From positions 95,782,707 to 95,846,706 of the forward strand of contig CP136067.1 in the NCBI GenBank assembly GCA_032622095.1: DNA of 64,000 nucleotides, written 5' to 3'. Positions 50,560-62,935 of the stretch are shown here, piece after piece. Position 1 is the first letter of the stretch; every line of letters begins with the position of its first letter. The notes beneath the pieces are model-generated. The model searched no databases. It saw nothing but the letters and a program-made list of their open reading frames with translations, and was not told the origin of the DNA. The translations under genes and the position numbers were made by a program. The DNA comes from Siphonodentalium dalli. Its lineage: Eukaryota; Mollusca; Scaphopoda; Gadilida; Siphonodentaliidae.

Positions 50560-52150
50560 TTATATGGGAGTCTTGATCTCGTCAAATAAATTTGTGCATT
50601 TCTGGGCATCGCGCAATGCCTTCACACACCAATTTACTGACTGTTTAGTAAAGTTGTCCACTAAAATTAACGGACGTCTTTTTATGCAGTTATGTGAAAG
50701 GCCCAATGCTGACTCTATTGTTTAAACCAATGCGCCTTGTGTGCGCATAACACTGAAACCCCTTAGCCTAGGTATATACTCTATGTCGACCATTTTATGG
50801 AGGTTTAATATTTTTTTCTAATATTGAAAACCGGTGTGCGTGTTATTAAACATGTTTGCTTAACCTAAGTGCGTGGTGTTCGAAACCGTTCTACGAGTTC
50901 TTGCAGAAATAATACTGGATTTCAAAATGCATGCATAGGTTCAACATATAGTATGCTGAGATGCTAGCCTATTTGGAGACACATAACATACATTCAGAGA
51001 ACAACCGACAGGGTCTCACCTAACGATTGAAATCGTAAACTTGGAAATTATTAAAGAAATAAGGTATATAAATCTCTTTTGTGACACGATTAAGACATTG
51101 TTTCGGCAATGGATTACTTCTTCCGATAGATTGTTCATTCTCACACGTTTTTTAATTAATCTGATATGGATAATATCATTGTTTTGTAATAATAATACTC
51201 ATCGATTTTGTGCAGTAGCTTCGACGTGAAAATTAAAAAAATGACTGTTGTACTTAGTTCGCGTAACCGGTAATCGAGTTCACGGATGTCCAGTGTGGTT
51301 TAGTCTAGGGCTAATATTTATTTATAATGGCCAACAACTGTGGTCTAGCTCACTCTCAGTCACTCACTGTCTCAGTGTCTGTCATTTGCAGAATTTTGGG
51401 GAAATGAAAAATGGTAAACAAAATTGAAATTCTGAATATTTAGATCTAAATAATTCAAAGATGACCAATTGAACGTCTGTATAGATTAAAAGTTCGTCGT
51501 CTTGCAGTATTTAGACGATGAAATCGTAACGATTTCGACCAATATTAGTGTTAAATTACCATACGTCAGCCAAAAGTCGAGTGGGCGCAGCCATTGATTT
51601 TATACCCGCAAGAAACGTACTACCTTGCAATTTACGTACCGGTCGGCATTTTCCGATCCGTTCATGATTGTCGACAACTGAAACTGGATTTATATTAGCA
51701 CTTGTTCTTGTGGATACGATTCGAGTCGGGTTTCTTTCGATGACTTTCGCCTAGTTGTCTTTACACACAAAAGTAGAAACAAACTCTTTATTTTAGAATA
51801 TTACCAAAAAAGGAAACGCTCTTTATTGTTACAGATAGGATTGGTTTATTATGCATATATAATTAAAAAAGAAATATTTAACTATGTTTCACCCACCGGT
51901 ATTTGAACAAAATAACACTCTGAAATTCAAAAAATTACTAGATTTCTGTATAGCAGTGAAAAATAACCTACATAGCAGTGAATAATGAAATTCAATAGCT
52001 ACTATTAAATGAGCTTACAGTCTATAATTGACTGTGGGAACAAAACATCAGTTAATATAGGGCCAAGTATGTGACGAAAGGCAGAGACCTGGTGATTCAC
52101 ACCAACTTAATTTGCATGGTAAAATTTATTCTCAATAGTACAAAGATATC
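50560..52150. other. 5' flank of SCYL2, no gene recognised
   Basis: Unassigned. It could hold a non-coding first exon or the promoter, but I see no decisive signal. Confidence 0.3.
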
Positions 52151-52164
52151 GAAGTTTCAGACCA

Positions 52165-52405
52165 TATACACTGAAAAAAAAAGGTTAGTCAATATGACTA
52201 ACTTAGGTTAGTCAAATGTTTGTTCACAGGATGACTAACTTAGAGACATAATGACTAAGGCAGAAAATTAGTCACAATGACTAGGGTGATGTTAGTCACA
52301 AAGACTTTAGTCAACAAGACTAATTAGGCAATTGGACTACATTTGTGTTGGTCAACATGAAAAGGATTGAGTCACATAACTAACTTGTCTGAGTCACTGA
52401 GAGGG
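52165..52405. repeat. Cluster of TTAGTCA/TGACTAA motifs
   Basis: About ten heptamers (or one-off variants) in both orientations within 240 bp, some forming palindromes (GTTAGTCAATATGACTAAC). Confidence 0.7.
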
Positions 52406-52876
52406 TGAACATGTAATTTGGTGGAAATTGTGTGCAAATAATTTCAATGCTCAACCAGATGATATATTATTAAGAATCAGAGACCGAAAACACAGATTTC
52501 AGTATTGGTATATTGAGAGGTATAACAATAATTTGTGGTATAGGTCTGTTTAACTAGTTAATTTTTCCGAAATGTCTGTGCATGGTGTCATGGAATAAGA
52601 ACTTTTTATCCTGATAGTGTATAGCCTTTGATGTGTTAGAGAAGTTCTGATATATATGCCATCATGCTCTTTACCATAGATGATCCAGCCAACCAAAACG
52701 CAATACCTTGTAAAAATAATTTCTCGATATATTACCACAAAAAACTCTGGCGAAGCAACTAATAGCTAGGCATACGATGTATGTTCAATCTCCTTATCGG
52801 CTGGATAAAATTGTATGTTTGGATCTTCGTTTGGTTCCCGGTCTACTCAGAACAAAATTTTCTCTGTGTATATAAT

Positions 52877-53126
52877 CAAGCCTTGAAATAGTGTCTGTCA
52901 TTTGCAGAATGAGGTCCCCAGAGGGTGAATTTAGTGATGCTACCCCGCATAGTGGGCTAGCATCACCAAATTCACCCTCTGGGGACCTCATTCTGCTTAC
53001 ACCTCAGCAGAATGAGGTTCCCAGAGTGAATTTGGTGATGCTAGCCCACTATGCGGGGTAGCATCACTAAATTCACCCTCTGGGGACCTCATTCTGCAAA
53101 TGACAGACACCCTATTTCAAGGCTTG
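52877..53126. mobile_element. GGGTGAATTT-family MITE, short form (250 bp)
   Basis: Both end hairpins without the spacer. Ends CAAGCCTTGAAATAG and CTATTTCAAGGCTTG. 8-bp duplication with one mismatch (TATATAAT / TGTATAAT). Confidence 0.85.
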
Positions 53127-53176
53127 TGTATAATATATATAGGCCTTCTGTACGATTATATACATTTTATTCCAGA

Positions 53177-53400
53177 TTTTTTTTTTTAATAGATTCTGAT
53201 GACTGAAGCGGCATTTCAAGAAATGTTGTTGTTGGAATTTGATTAGATGGGGACCATCGAATTGGATTGTGTACCTTTAAACCATCAGAAGCCAGCCAAA
53301 GGAATATACCTTATAATGAATTGTACAAATATGAGTTGAATTGTGAAATATTATTTCTCAAGCTGCATGGGTTTTTGAGACAGTGAAATTTTTTTTTTGG
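53177..53400. repeat. 225-bp direct duplication, copy 1
   Basis: Near-identical to 53692-53920 (starts TTTTTTTAATAGATTCTGAT). Confidence 0.88.
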
Positions 53401-53691
53401 AGTTATTATTAAAGATGCATAATCCGATTTAATGCCCCATTATTACTATTTCCTCGACTTCAGGGGTAAAAGATATTAGATTCGAGTCGAGGAACCCACC
53501 CGTCAAACCCCAGAGTGATCAGATTTCGATATTTGAAATCTATTATTTTCACCACCTTGAATATTTGGCGGCCTGGCAAATATTTCCACGATTGCCGACT
53601 GACATACTCTCGATACAAAATTGAGTTGAACAAAATGTTGATATATAAAACTTTTTGGGCAATTTTATACTATAGTTGACAGTGTTTAGCA

Positions 53692-53920
53692 TTTTTTTTA
53701 ATAGATTCTGATAACTGAAGCGGCATTTCAAGAAATGTTGTTGTTGGAATTTGATTAGATGGGGACCATCGAATTGGATTGTGTACCTTTAAACCATCAG
53801 AAGCCAGCCAAAGGAATATACCTTATAATGAATTGTACAAATATGAGTCAAATTGTGAAATATTATTTCTCAAGCTGCATGGGTTTTTGAGACAGTGAAT
53901 TTTTTTTTTGGATTGGGTGG
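53692..53920. repeat. 225-bp direct duplication, copy 2
   Basis: Second copy, about 515 bp downstream of the first. Confidence 0.88.
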
Positions 53921-54130
53921 GATTCGAACCCATTATTTCTCAGTTATTCTCATTTTCCCATGTTATTATGACTGATACAGTTTGGTGAGAATTCTTACAC
54001 AAAGTGAATTCATGGGTAAATTCTTTTTTCAGCCACCCCCACCCCTAATTTTACCCCCCCCCCCCCCAACACAATCACTTTATTAACCTACTCAAGCTGT
54101 CAAAAACATCCAATTGGGAGCCTCATATAT

Positions 54131-54888
54131 CAGACTTTCATTTTTGAGGCACGCGATCGCTCTTGCGCACCATCGCGCGCCTGAAATTGAAAACCAGCGA
54201 GCGATCGATTGCGCACCTAGGCCAAATACAGAGAGCGAAGTTGGCTGAACCTGATAACGCTATTTTCAGTGTCTACCCAGACTAGATTGGTTAATAATGT
54301 GTCCCATTTTTTTGCCGCGACCTAGTTACCAATTCCACAACTTTCCATTCACAGTGCGGTGTCAATCAACCCGTCCGATGTTTGATCACCGACACCAGTA
54401 AATTATTTGAGGTCACACGGTGTCGAATGCACTATCTGTCTGGATGATTCGTTTAAGCTAAAAATACATTTGAATGATTTATATGTATGGCTTATGACGT
54501 CACATAAATTTCTGGAAAATCAAAGCGAGACCACGTGGCTGGGAGATGTTGATATTATTCTGTCAGCATGGAATCGGAGTATTAAATTGATTCTTTATTA
54601 ATAATTATGAATTACAATTAATATAGGAGCATGTACAATATAAAACATAGTGTGTGACATTCACTTGTGCTTATGGATAGTGGATTAAGCAGTGTTAAAC
54701 CATCAAAGAGATTCACTGGACATCGATTGTGAGTTACATGTAACTACCGGTAATTCAATTTACACGGCATTTATGAATGTGTTTCCGTAATCCGCTGTTT
54801 ATTTTATCGTGATAGAAACTGCGCGCCTGGGCCCAAAACCCAGCGAGCGAGACTATGTGCGCCTACATTTTCTAAAAATGAAAGTCTG
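54131..54888. mobile_element. 758-bp TIR element (CAGACTTTCATTTTT ends), hAT-like
   Basis: Inverted ends followed by GC-rich subterminal segments (GCGCGCCTG, GCGAGCGA). Flanked by CATATAT at 54124-54130 and 54889-54895. No transposase seen. Confidence 0.75.
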
Positions 54889-54980
54889 CATATATACCTA
54901 TGGGAGACTCGCAAATATAAGAGAATGCACTGGCACATGATCTTTAATGCTGCACCAACGCCAATCCCGGCATGAAAGGG
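54889..54980. mobile_element. piggyBac-like MITE, right half
   Basis: Half hairpin, then CCCGGCATGAAAGGGG. Its left half may have been displaced by the element at 54131-54888. Confidence 0.6.
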
Positions 54981-55141
54981 GATCAGTGACAAATCAAGTC
55001 GCTTTCAAATGAATATCTATTTTATTAAATAATGAATGAGTGATGATAAACAGGTATAAATTTGTAATAATTAAGTGTATGCAGTCACTAGCAGTATACA
55101 ATAACACAAGGCTGAAATAAAAAAGATTTGTTTCTCAACAC

Positions 55142-55718
55142 CAGGGTCTGCGCTGGACCGAAATTTACTTTTGCCAAATAATTTGCCAAATGAAAATAAT
55201 TTTTGCCAAATTATTTTAGCAATTGCCAATTGCTATCCCTGATAGTATCATTTTCTGCAACCCTATGTTTCGACATTTGCGGTTTGAGCGACTTTTGATA
55301 TCGATAGAAAAGCAGTTAGTTAATAATTAATTATACTCGCATCTCTATTGTGGTTTATCATACAACAACAAGCTAATCACCGAACAATACAATGGTAGAA
55401 GGGTTTCTCCATCAGATAAGAAGGGCACATCACAGGAGGATTAGTAATCCCTCCAACCATCAGTACTAATGCTATGAGATTAACTGCATCTTAATAGAGG
55501 TGTTAACTTTCCTTAAACCTTATAAAAACACCACTAAAATAATTATGTTGTAAGAGTTTCCTGAAATTAATAGCTTGAGGAATTAAAATTTGACTTGCCA
55601 AAACTTTTGCCAAATTAATAGCTTGAGGAATTGAAAATTGACTTATTGAAAATATTTTTTGCCAAATGTGAATTATTTTTGCCATTGGCAAATTTGGCAA
55701 GTGGCAGCACGAACCCTG
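55142..55718. mobile_element. hAT-type element, 577 bp, intact ends
   Basis: Ends CAGGGTCTGCGCTG and CAGCACGAACCCTG. Perfect 8-bp duplication CTCAACAC at 55134-55141 and 55719-55726. Interior has repeated TTTGCCAAAT motifs, no coding region. Confidence 0.88.
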
Positions 55719-55858
55719 CTCAACACTACCTACCCTAAAAAAAACTCCCTACTCAAAATATATTATTGGCTTCTCAGAGAATTTTTTATTTTCAATCTGG
55801 ATGATTAACACAAAAATAGAATAATTGAAAAGAATTGAAAACTGTTTTTATTCTTCAA

Positions 55859-56090
55859 ACCTTTCATGATTGGAACTTCCGGAAATTTTGTGAAAACCCT
55901 ATGCCAATGCATTCTCTTATATATGTGAGTCTCCCACAGGGAGTCTTGCATACATGTATATAAGAGAATACATTGGCCTAACAATATTTACCTTGACCTT
56001 GTAAACCAGTGGATTCTCTTATATATGCGAGGTTCTCTATGGTAGACTTGCATATATAAGAGAATACACTGCCACATGATCATGACATGA
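55859..56090. mobile_element. piggyBac-like MITE, ends degraded
   Basis: Left CCTTTCATGATTGG and two internal hairpins. Confidence 0.65.
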
Positions 56091-56344
56091 CATTTAGATG
56101 AATATATCAAATTTTTAATTTCAACAGTTATTAAACATATCAAAGCCAGTGATTTATAATTGTATTTGGAAACAAGAGGCCGATCATGATCGGAGGATGT
56201 TTAACCCATCCCTTGGCGATAGTAAATTACTATGATCCGAATCATAAATTAGAGTTTTTATGTTGAATTATAGAATATACTGTTATTTACTATTATAGAC
56301 AAATGTACGTAATAAAACAAATTATTAGAAGTTATGAGTCACAT

Positions 56345-56424
56345 AGGGAGACTCGCATAAGAGAATGCACTGGCAGAGGATCTGTAATGCTGCACCAGCA
56401 CGGCTCCAGTCATGAAAGGGTTAA
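56345..56424. mobile_element. piggyBac-like MITE, right end
   Basis: Half hairpin and CCAGTCATGAAAGGGTTAA. Confidence 0.7.
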
Positions 56425-56729
56425 ACCGTGTCAATCATGTTCCCCAAAGGAAGCAACAAATTTAAGGAAGGGTTGATCAGCATGACACCACTGATAATTC
56501 TTCCTGGATGTTATTAACAAGAATGATATAAAACTCTTTACATTGACGAAAATGTTCAAGAGCCTTCATACAGAGCAGAAGTTATAATGGTGTTAGTTTT
56601 TCAACTTTTTTATTTAAATAAAAATATTTTATAATATTTTTTGTTTAATATATGTTTTTTTGTTGTAATTTTTTTTGTTTTGTTAAATTGAGCAAGGAAT
56701 TCAATCTAATTTTTTTTTTTAAGAGTTAA

Positions 56730-56972
56730 TTTTTTTATAAAGGGCCATAACTCTGTTAAAAAAAATTGCATCAACCCCATATTCGAACTCGATCTGTATT
56801 TTAGGCTGAAAAACTCATATACAAAATTTGGTTCAGATAGAAAATGTTTGAGTGATCGCACCATGCGTAAAGTATCTACAGACAGACATATGGAACAGAC
56901 AGATGGACGAACAGCGAGTGGTCAACCCGGACGTTAACACTATGTGTACCATACTATGGTATGGGGACACAT
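56730..56972. repeat. Dispersed degenerate repeat with GACAGA/GATGGACG tail
   Basis: Shares CAACCCCATATTCGAACT with 26640-27040. Confidence 0.55.
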
Positions 56973-57243
56973 AAAAATAAAATAAATTACCTACCTACCT
57001 CCTCATTATTGAAATTGTGCGATAAGTCAGGGGAAACAAAGATATTTTTAAATGTGGCCAATCTCAGATGATGAAAATCTTGCCTGATATACATGTTATA
57101 TACCATAGCAGTATACAATAACTCAACTGAATGGATGAAAATAATAATAAATCTCGCCTAACAGACACTAGCAGTATACAATAACACAACTCAATTGATG
57201 AAAATCATAATAATTCTTGCCTGATAGCCACAAGCAGTATACA

Positions 57244-57330
57244 GAGTATGGGACACTCGCATATATAAGAGAATGCAGTGGCACAGTAGCATCAATACTG
57301 TAACAATACAGCTCTCGTCATGAGAGGGTC
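57244..57330. mobile_element. piggyBac-like MITE, right half
   Basis: Half hairpin (CTCGCATATATAAGAGAATG) and a degraded right end. Confidence 0.6.
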
Positions 57331-57499
57331 ACAGGGTCATGAGCGGCCACAGACTAATCGACCGATAATTCACAGGAAGAATATTGAGCTAACTTGCAGT
57401 GCTGTCTGGTTATATAAAATGGTAAAATTATCCAAACAGCAGACAGTTTCAGAAAAATAAATCAGCTGAGTTTATAGAAATTAGTAAGGAAAAGCTATA

Positions 57500-58395
57500 T
57501 AAATATACGAAACGAATGTAATTTGAGTGTGTTTTATTGAGGGGTGTATCGCTGTGGTCGTAATGAATGTAGTTTGAGTGTGTATGATTGGTATGTCGCC
57601 ATATAAATATAAGAAATGAATGTAGTTTGAGTCTGTTTTATTGAGGGGTATGTCGTCATCATATAAATATATGAAACGAATGTTATTTGAGTGTGTTTTA
57701 TTGAGGGGTGTTTCGCTGTGGTCGTAATGAATGTAGTTTGAGTGTGTTTCATTGAGGGGTATGTCGCCATATAAATATACGAAACGAATGTAATTTGAGT
57801 GTGTTTTATTGAGGGGTGTTTCGCTGTGGTCGTAATGAATGTAGTTTGAGTGTGTTTCATTGAGGGGTATGTCGCCATATAAATATACGAAACGAATGTA
57901 ATTTGAGTGTGTTTTATTGAGGGGTGTATCGCTGTGGTCGTAATGAATGTAGTGTGAGTGTTTTATTGAGGGGTATGTCGCCATATAAATATACGAAACG
58001 GATGTAATTTGAGTGTGTTTTATTGAGCGGTGTATCGCTGTGGTCGTAATGAATGTAGTTTGAGTGTGTTTTATTGAGGGGTGTATCGCTGCAGCCATAA
58101 TTAATGTAGTTTGAGTGTTTTATTGAGGGGTGTGCCGCTGTGGCCGTAATGAATGTAGTTTGAGTGTTTTATTTAGGGGTGTGTCGCTGTGGTCGTAATT
58201 AATGCTGTTTGAGTATTTTATTGAGAAGTGTGTCGATGTGGTCATAATGAATGTAGCTTGTGTGTGTTTTATTGAGGGACATGTCGATGTAGCCGTAATA
58301 AATATAGTTTGAGTGTGTTTTATTGAGAAGTGTGTCGATGTGGTCATAATGAATGTTGTTTGAGTGTGTTTTATTGAGGGGCGTGTCGCTGTGGC
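57500..58395. repeat. Minisatellite, about 52-bp half-unit in a 108-bp higher-order unit
   Basis: Units around GTAGTTTGAGTGTGTTTTAT and TGAGGGGTGTATCGCTG, alternating with a CCATATAAATATACGAAACG variant. The 205-codon minus-strand frame here is an effect of the repeat. Confidence 0.9.
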
Positions 58396-58399
58396 CATT

Positions 58400-59155
58400 T
58401 AAAAATTTTATATATTCAGCCAATGATTAAATCAGAATTTTATGTGGAAGTATAATACATCACATTTACACATATTCAAATGAATAAACATAAATACCTT
58501 ACTTGTACTAAATTTGTGCCAAACTATTTGATATACTTATCTATGACTAAGAACAGCAATTGACTTTGAATACAAAACATTGCAGCAAAATAATGGTGTA
58601 GGGACTTAATACTAAGGGAAACATAATACGCATGAATTTAAATGAGAAAGGCATGATGAAGAATTGTCTATAACTGAACTCTTATTTCATAAAGAACTCA
58701 CATGTTGTATGATAAAGAAACCCTGGGGGCTGGGATCACCACAGAATACAGGGGTAAAACTGATTCCGGTAACATTGACAAAGGTGAAAAATAAACCTAG
58801 GATTCTGGAGCGCCACATGGATAAATTTGAAGTCAACTAAATTGATAGAAGTAAAAGGGTAGTATGCCTGTGTTTTTTTTTTATAGAAATTTAGAATATA
58901 AAAGCAAACGATATAGGTATAACATGTGTATGCGTACCAGTAATAGATAACCATCTTAATCGAGGGGGATTGTCCACCTTGAAATTTACAACTGCAACCC
59001 CCCCCCCCTCTCCTTAAAAAAAGTTCCATTTGTGAAGTCTCGAAATATATCTGAATTATGATTGGCTTTCAAACTGCCTTGTAAAAAAAATCCTTAAAAT
59101 TCTGACATTTTGGGATACTTTGATTTCATAGGTGGTTGTTGGTATTTATGTGTAA
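58400..59155. other. 5' flank, no gene recognised
   Basis: AT-rich, poly-C at about 58999-59007. Confidence 0.35.
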
Positions 59156-59161
59156 TATTTA

Positions 59162-60408
59162 TGTGGAGCTCCGTGGTACAGTGGTTACAATGCCGGATTT
59201 GTATTTGCTGTAAACACAGTGATTCGAGTTCGCAGCGCTTCGCTGGTCTATTGTGAGCCTTCACACAGCAGTGGCTTGGCCGCTTTGAGCGATGTGCAAT
59301 TGTCGGGATTGTTCGCTGTTTCAAATTCCATGCCAAGTTGTGACCCTTGAGCAAGGTCGCACAAACTGTCTCGGCTTCACGCCACTCATGCATTAAACGA
59401 GTATTGTACAGACCTGTTAACTCTCCCAGATTATGCGGGAGACTCCCGGATTTGAGCTCGATCTCCCACACTCCCAGACAGGCATGACAATCTCCTGGAT
59501 TCAGCTGCTTTAGAAAATCACAAAAATTAATCTCTTTATTTGATCTAATTGACCAGTAGACAGGTTATCAACACATCCCTGATATCCAACTGCGACATCA
59601 TTGTAGCAATGATTAATCCATAATTAATCTGGGGTTATTAAATCAACATTGTTCACACAGCAGGGGCCCCGGAAAATAAAACAACAAACACCTTCTAAGT
59701 TCTATTGAACAGGAACACCAGACTGAACAAAGGTGACCTGTTCTCAATTAACTAAATTAGCAACCCACTATATGAAACTACCATTCAAGTTTATTGTCTG
59801 ATAAAAATCAAAGAAGCACATGTTCTGGCTTTAAACTTTAGGAGTCCGTTCTTGAGTTGTATTTTTTAATGTGACATATGAAATCTCCAGAGATCTAAAT
59901 GAAATCGAAAGTAGTTTACAGTTTAATATTGATGCACGTACTCCGGAAGCCTATGATATTTTCTCTATAAATGAGACATTAAAGTAATAACTACACAGTA
60001 AATGTTTTCTGTAAGAATACTTGTTAATTTGTCATCAAACTTGCATGTTTCTGTGCGTTAGCTGATCATAATTGTTTTAAATTTTTGTTGTCAAAATGCA
60101 AAAGGATTTTTTTTTTTTTTTAAATCTCCCGGATGATGACCCAAATCTCATGGAAAATCGTGACCAATCTCCTGGAAAATATTTTTTGAGGTTAACAGGT
60201 CTGGTACTGTACCAGTCAACTTGTCATACTGTTAAGTATCAGAGCTTTTTCTGATAAATCTAGAGCAGCGACTGCAATGGCTGCAGCCGGTTCATTGGTT
60301 GGCTTGTACAAATGCTGGGGTAATATTGTAGTGTTTAAAAAGCATGTTAGAGCAAGTAATTGGTTAATCGCTATATAAAACTGTCATTAAATATTATTAT
60401 AATACAGG
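59162..60408 (+). mobile_element. tRNA-derived SINE, split by a hAT element
   Basis: The 5' end (AGCTCCGTGGTACAGTGG) has a good A box and a B-box-like GATTCGAGTTCG, then a CCCTTGAGCAAGG core. The 3' part (60212-60408) ends CGCTATATAAAACTGTC and an ATT-rich tail. A 795-bp insertion separates the parts. Confidence 0.8.
59409..60203. mobile_element. hAT-like element inserted in the SINE
   Basis: Ends CAGACCTGTTAAC and GTTAACAGGTCTG. Flanked by GTATTGTA (59401-59408) and GTACTGTA (60204-60211), an 8-bp duplication with one mismatch. No transposase. Confidence 0.82.
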
Positions 60409-60504
60409 GACCAACAAATCGTATGTGGCATCTTTAAGTGTTATCCTTTTTCGGTTCATGTAAGTACATCATGATTAATGGTTTCTCATATAAATACACA
60501 TTTC

Positions 60505-60829
60505 TTAACCCTTTCATGACGGGAGCTTCACTGGCGCAATATTAAAGACCCTGTGCCAATGCATTCTCTTATATATGTGAGTCGACCATAGGTCGCCTCG
60601 CATATATAAGAGAGTGCATTGGCCTAACAATTCTTTAACAATTTTTGTATCATTTTTTTCATTTGTTCTTACATTCTTTAACAATTATAAATAAAATAAA
60701 ATTTGTTAGGCCAATAAATTCTCTTATATATGCGAGGCGACCTATGGTCAACTTGCATACATAAGAGAATGCATTGACACAGGGTTTTTCGCAAACATTC
60801 AGGAAGCTCCCCCGTCATGAAAGGGTTAA
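60505..60829. mobile_element. piggyBac-like MITE, CATGA family, complete (325 bp)
   Basis: TTAA at both ends, CCCTTTCATGACGGGAGC and its complement, two hairpin modules. Confidence 0.85.
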
Positions 60830-60900
60830 GGATGGTCTATCTCTTCTGAACCACAATTACAACATCATTTTTATAGATCCTGATATCAAGACTACAAATA

Positions 60901-61113
60901 CGGTAATGCCCTAAATAATCGACTCCTTAACCACAGCAGAATTATGGGTAATTTTTCAGGATTTAGTCGGAAATATGGCTTGTTGCCATTCATCGGAAAG
61001 CTCTCAATGAGAGCTTTCCGATGAATGGCAACAAGCCATATTTCCGACTAAATCCTGAAAAATTACCCATAATTCTGCTGTAGTTAAGGAGTCGATTATT
61101 TAGGGCATTACTG
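60901..61113. mobile_element. 213-bp mariner-type palindrome MITE
   Basis: TA-flanked, complete arms joined at GCTCTCAATGAGAGC. Confidence 0.85.
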
Positions 61114-61119
61114 TAGCAA

Positions 61120-61900
61120 AATACAGATACAACTGAAGATGTGGATTATTATTTGTCTATATTAACACTGAAGGCATAATAAAGTGGTTTATTTTGATCG
61201 TAATTCGCAGTAAATCACTTGGCTGATCTGCAATTTTTCATGATCGAGGCTGCTAACAAGATAGAGTTCTTCTTCTTGGTATTCTCCGAACGTTTTTTTT
61301 TAGCCCCTAACACTGTCCCATGAATGTCATAAGAAATTCTAAATAAAATTAATATTAATTGATAAAAGCTTTTTCAGGACAGGTGTCCTCGATTCATATC
61401 TATTATTTTATACCCTGGAAATCTATATATAACATGCTGGGAAGAGATAGACCATCAGTAAATGTTCTCTCATACTAATACATGTTGTGTAAATGTTCTC
61501 TCACAAAAACATAGTGTGTAAATGTTCTCTCATACAAACACAGCATGTAAATGTTCTCTCATATAAATACAGTGTAAATGTTCTCTCATATAAATACAGT
61601 ACAAATGCTCTATCATACAGACACACACTCCATATTGTGCACTCAAACAAACTGGTAATTCTCTTTCTGAACATTGAATTGCATTTTGGGATATGCCGAC
61701 GCGCCATCGTTGAGAGTATATTTGGTCATCCAGTCCACTTTGATTGGCCGGAACAATCCACAGCACTCAAATCCCAGATCATCTACAAAATTTCTAAGCA
61801 CTCCTCGGCTAAAAATAAACAAAAATATAAAGTGAACTTCAATCGATAAGGGCAAATATAATAACAAATTCTGTGTTCTCAAGCACATCCCTTGTCACTT
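61120..61900. other. 5' flank with a short repeat
   Basis: Holds an imperfect tandem repeat of AAATGTTCTCTCATA units at 61465-61615; the overlapping open frames are a by-product. Otherwise unassigned. Confidence 0.5.
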
Positions 61901-61903
61901 CTT

Positions 61904-62303
61904 TTAACCCTTTACCCAACAGAAGGGCCCTGTGCCAATGCATTCTCTTATATATGCGAGTCGACCATAGGTCGCCTCGCATATATAAGAGAATGCATTG
62001 GCTTAACAAATTAAAAATTATAAAATTGTTAAAGAATGTAAGAAAAAATGGTCAAAAGTGTTAAAAAAAGATTTTTTTTAGGCCAATGCATTCTCTTATA
62101 TATGCGAGGCGACCTATGGTCGACTCGCATATATAAGAGAATGCATTGGCACAGGGCATAACTGTAACTATCACAATGTGGTCAAGGAGCCGGTTCCAAT
62201 GATATCCATATTTGTATGGTTCTATTGAGACAGTCCGAAGATATTTTAGGCTGTTGAAGCTTTATTTGGCCGGTTTTGGCCGGTTTGTTGGGTAAAGGGT
62301 TAA
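61904..62303. mobile_element. piggyBac-like MITE, ACCCAAC family (400 bp)
   Basis: TTAACCCTTTACCCAAC and GTTGGGTAAAGGGTTAA. Two hairpin modules (61934-62003, 62080-62150) shared with the CATGA and CAGTGCCA families. Confidence 0.85.
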
Positions 62304-62399
62304 AAAGCCTGGTCAAACACATTTTTTCAATATTTTCTGTTAGAAATATTGGATTTTAATAACGAAAATGAATTTTTGTTCCAGATTTTGAGAAAAATA

Positions 62400-62930
62400 A
62401 AATAAATAGCCTCCCTCCCCTCTGGGGACCTCATTCAGCAAATGTCAGACACCATATTTCTTGCAAGTGCAAGCCTCAGTATAATGTGCCTGTCATTTGC
62501 AGAGTGAGGTCCCCCAGAAGGTGAATTTAGTGACGCTATCCCACATAGTGGGCTAGCATCAATAAATTCACTCTCTGGGGATCTCATTCTGCTTAGGCCT
62601 CATCTTCTCTGGAAAGTTTCTTTATTATCAAATTTCTATAGAAACTTCTTCACATAGATTATATTTCTTTTTTAGTAATAGTTTCTCTATATACCCAAAT
62701 TGGCAGACAACACATTGCACAATGGAGGTTCCCAATGGGTGTACATCACAATATTCACCATTTGGGAACTTCTGAGTCTATGTCTCCCATAGCAGATGAG
62801 GTCATGCAGAATGAGGTCCCCAGAGGGTGAATTTGGTGATTATAGCCCGCTATGCAGGACAGCATCACTAAATTGACCCTCTGGGGACCTCATTCTGAAA
62901 ATGGTAGGCACACTAAACTCAGGCTTGCTA
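62400..62930. mobile_element. GGGTGAATTT-family MITE(s)
   Basis: A fragment at 62400-62462, then a full-length copy starting CAAGCCTCAGTATAATG (62471) and ending CTCAGGCTTG. No clear target duplication. Confidence 0.75.
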
Positions 62931-62935
62931 CTGTG

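Noticed and set aside
53925-53942. tRNA-like T-arm (GGGATTCGAACCCA)
   Set aside because: No A box, acceptor stem or anticodon arm at the right distance on either strand. Probably chance or a SINE remnant.
57481-58098. 205-codon open frame on the minus strand
   Set aside because: It is wholly inside a minisatellite, with the same peptide repeated in more than one frame and no domain.
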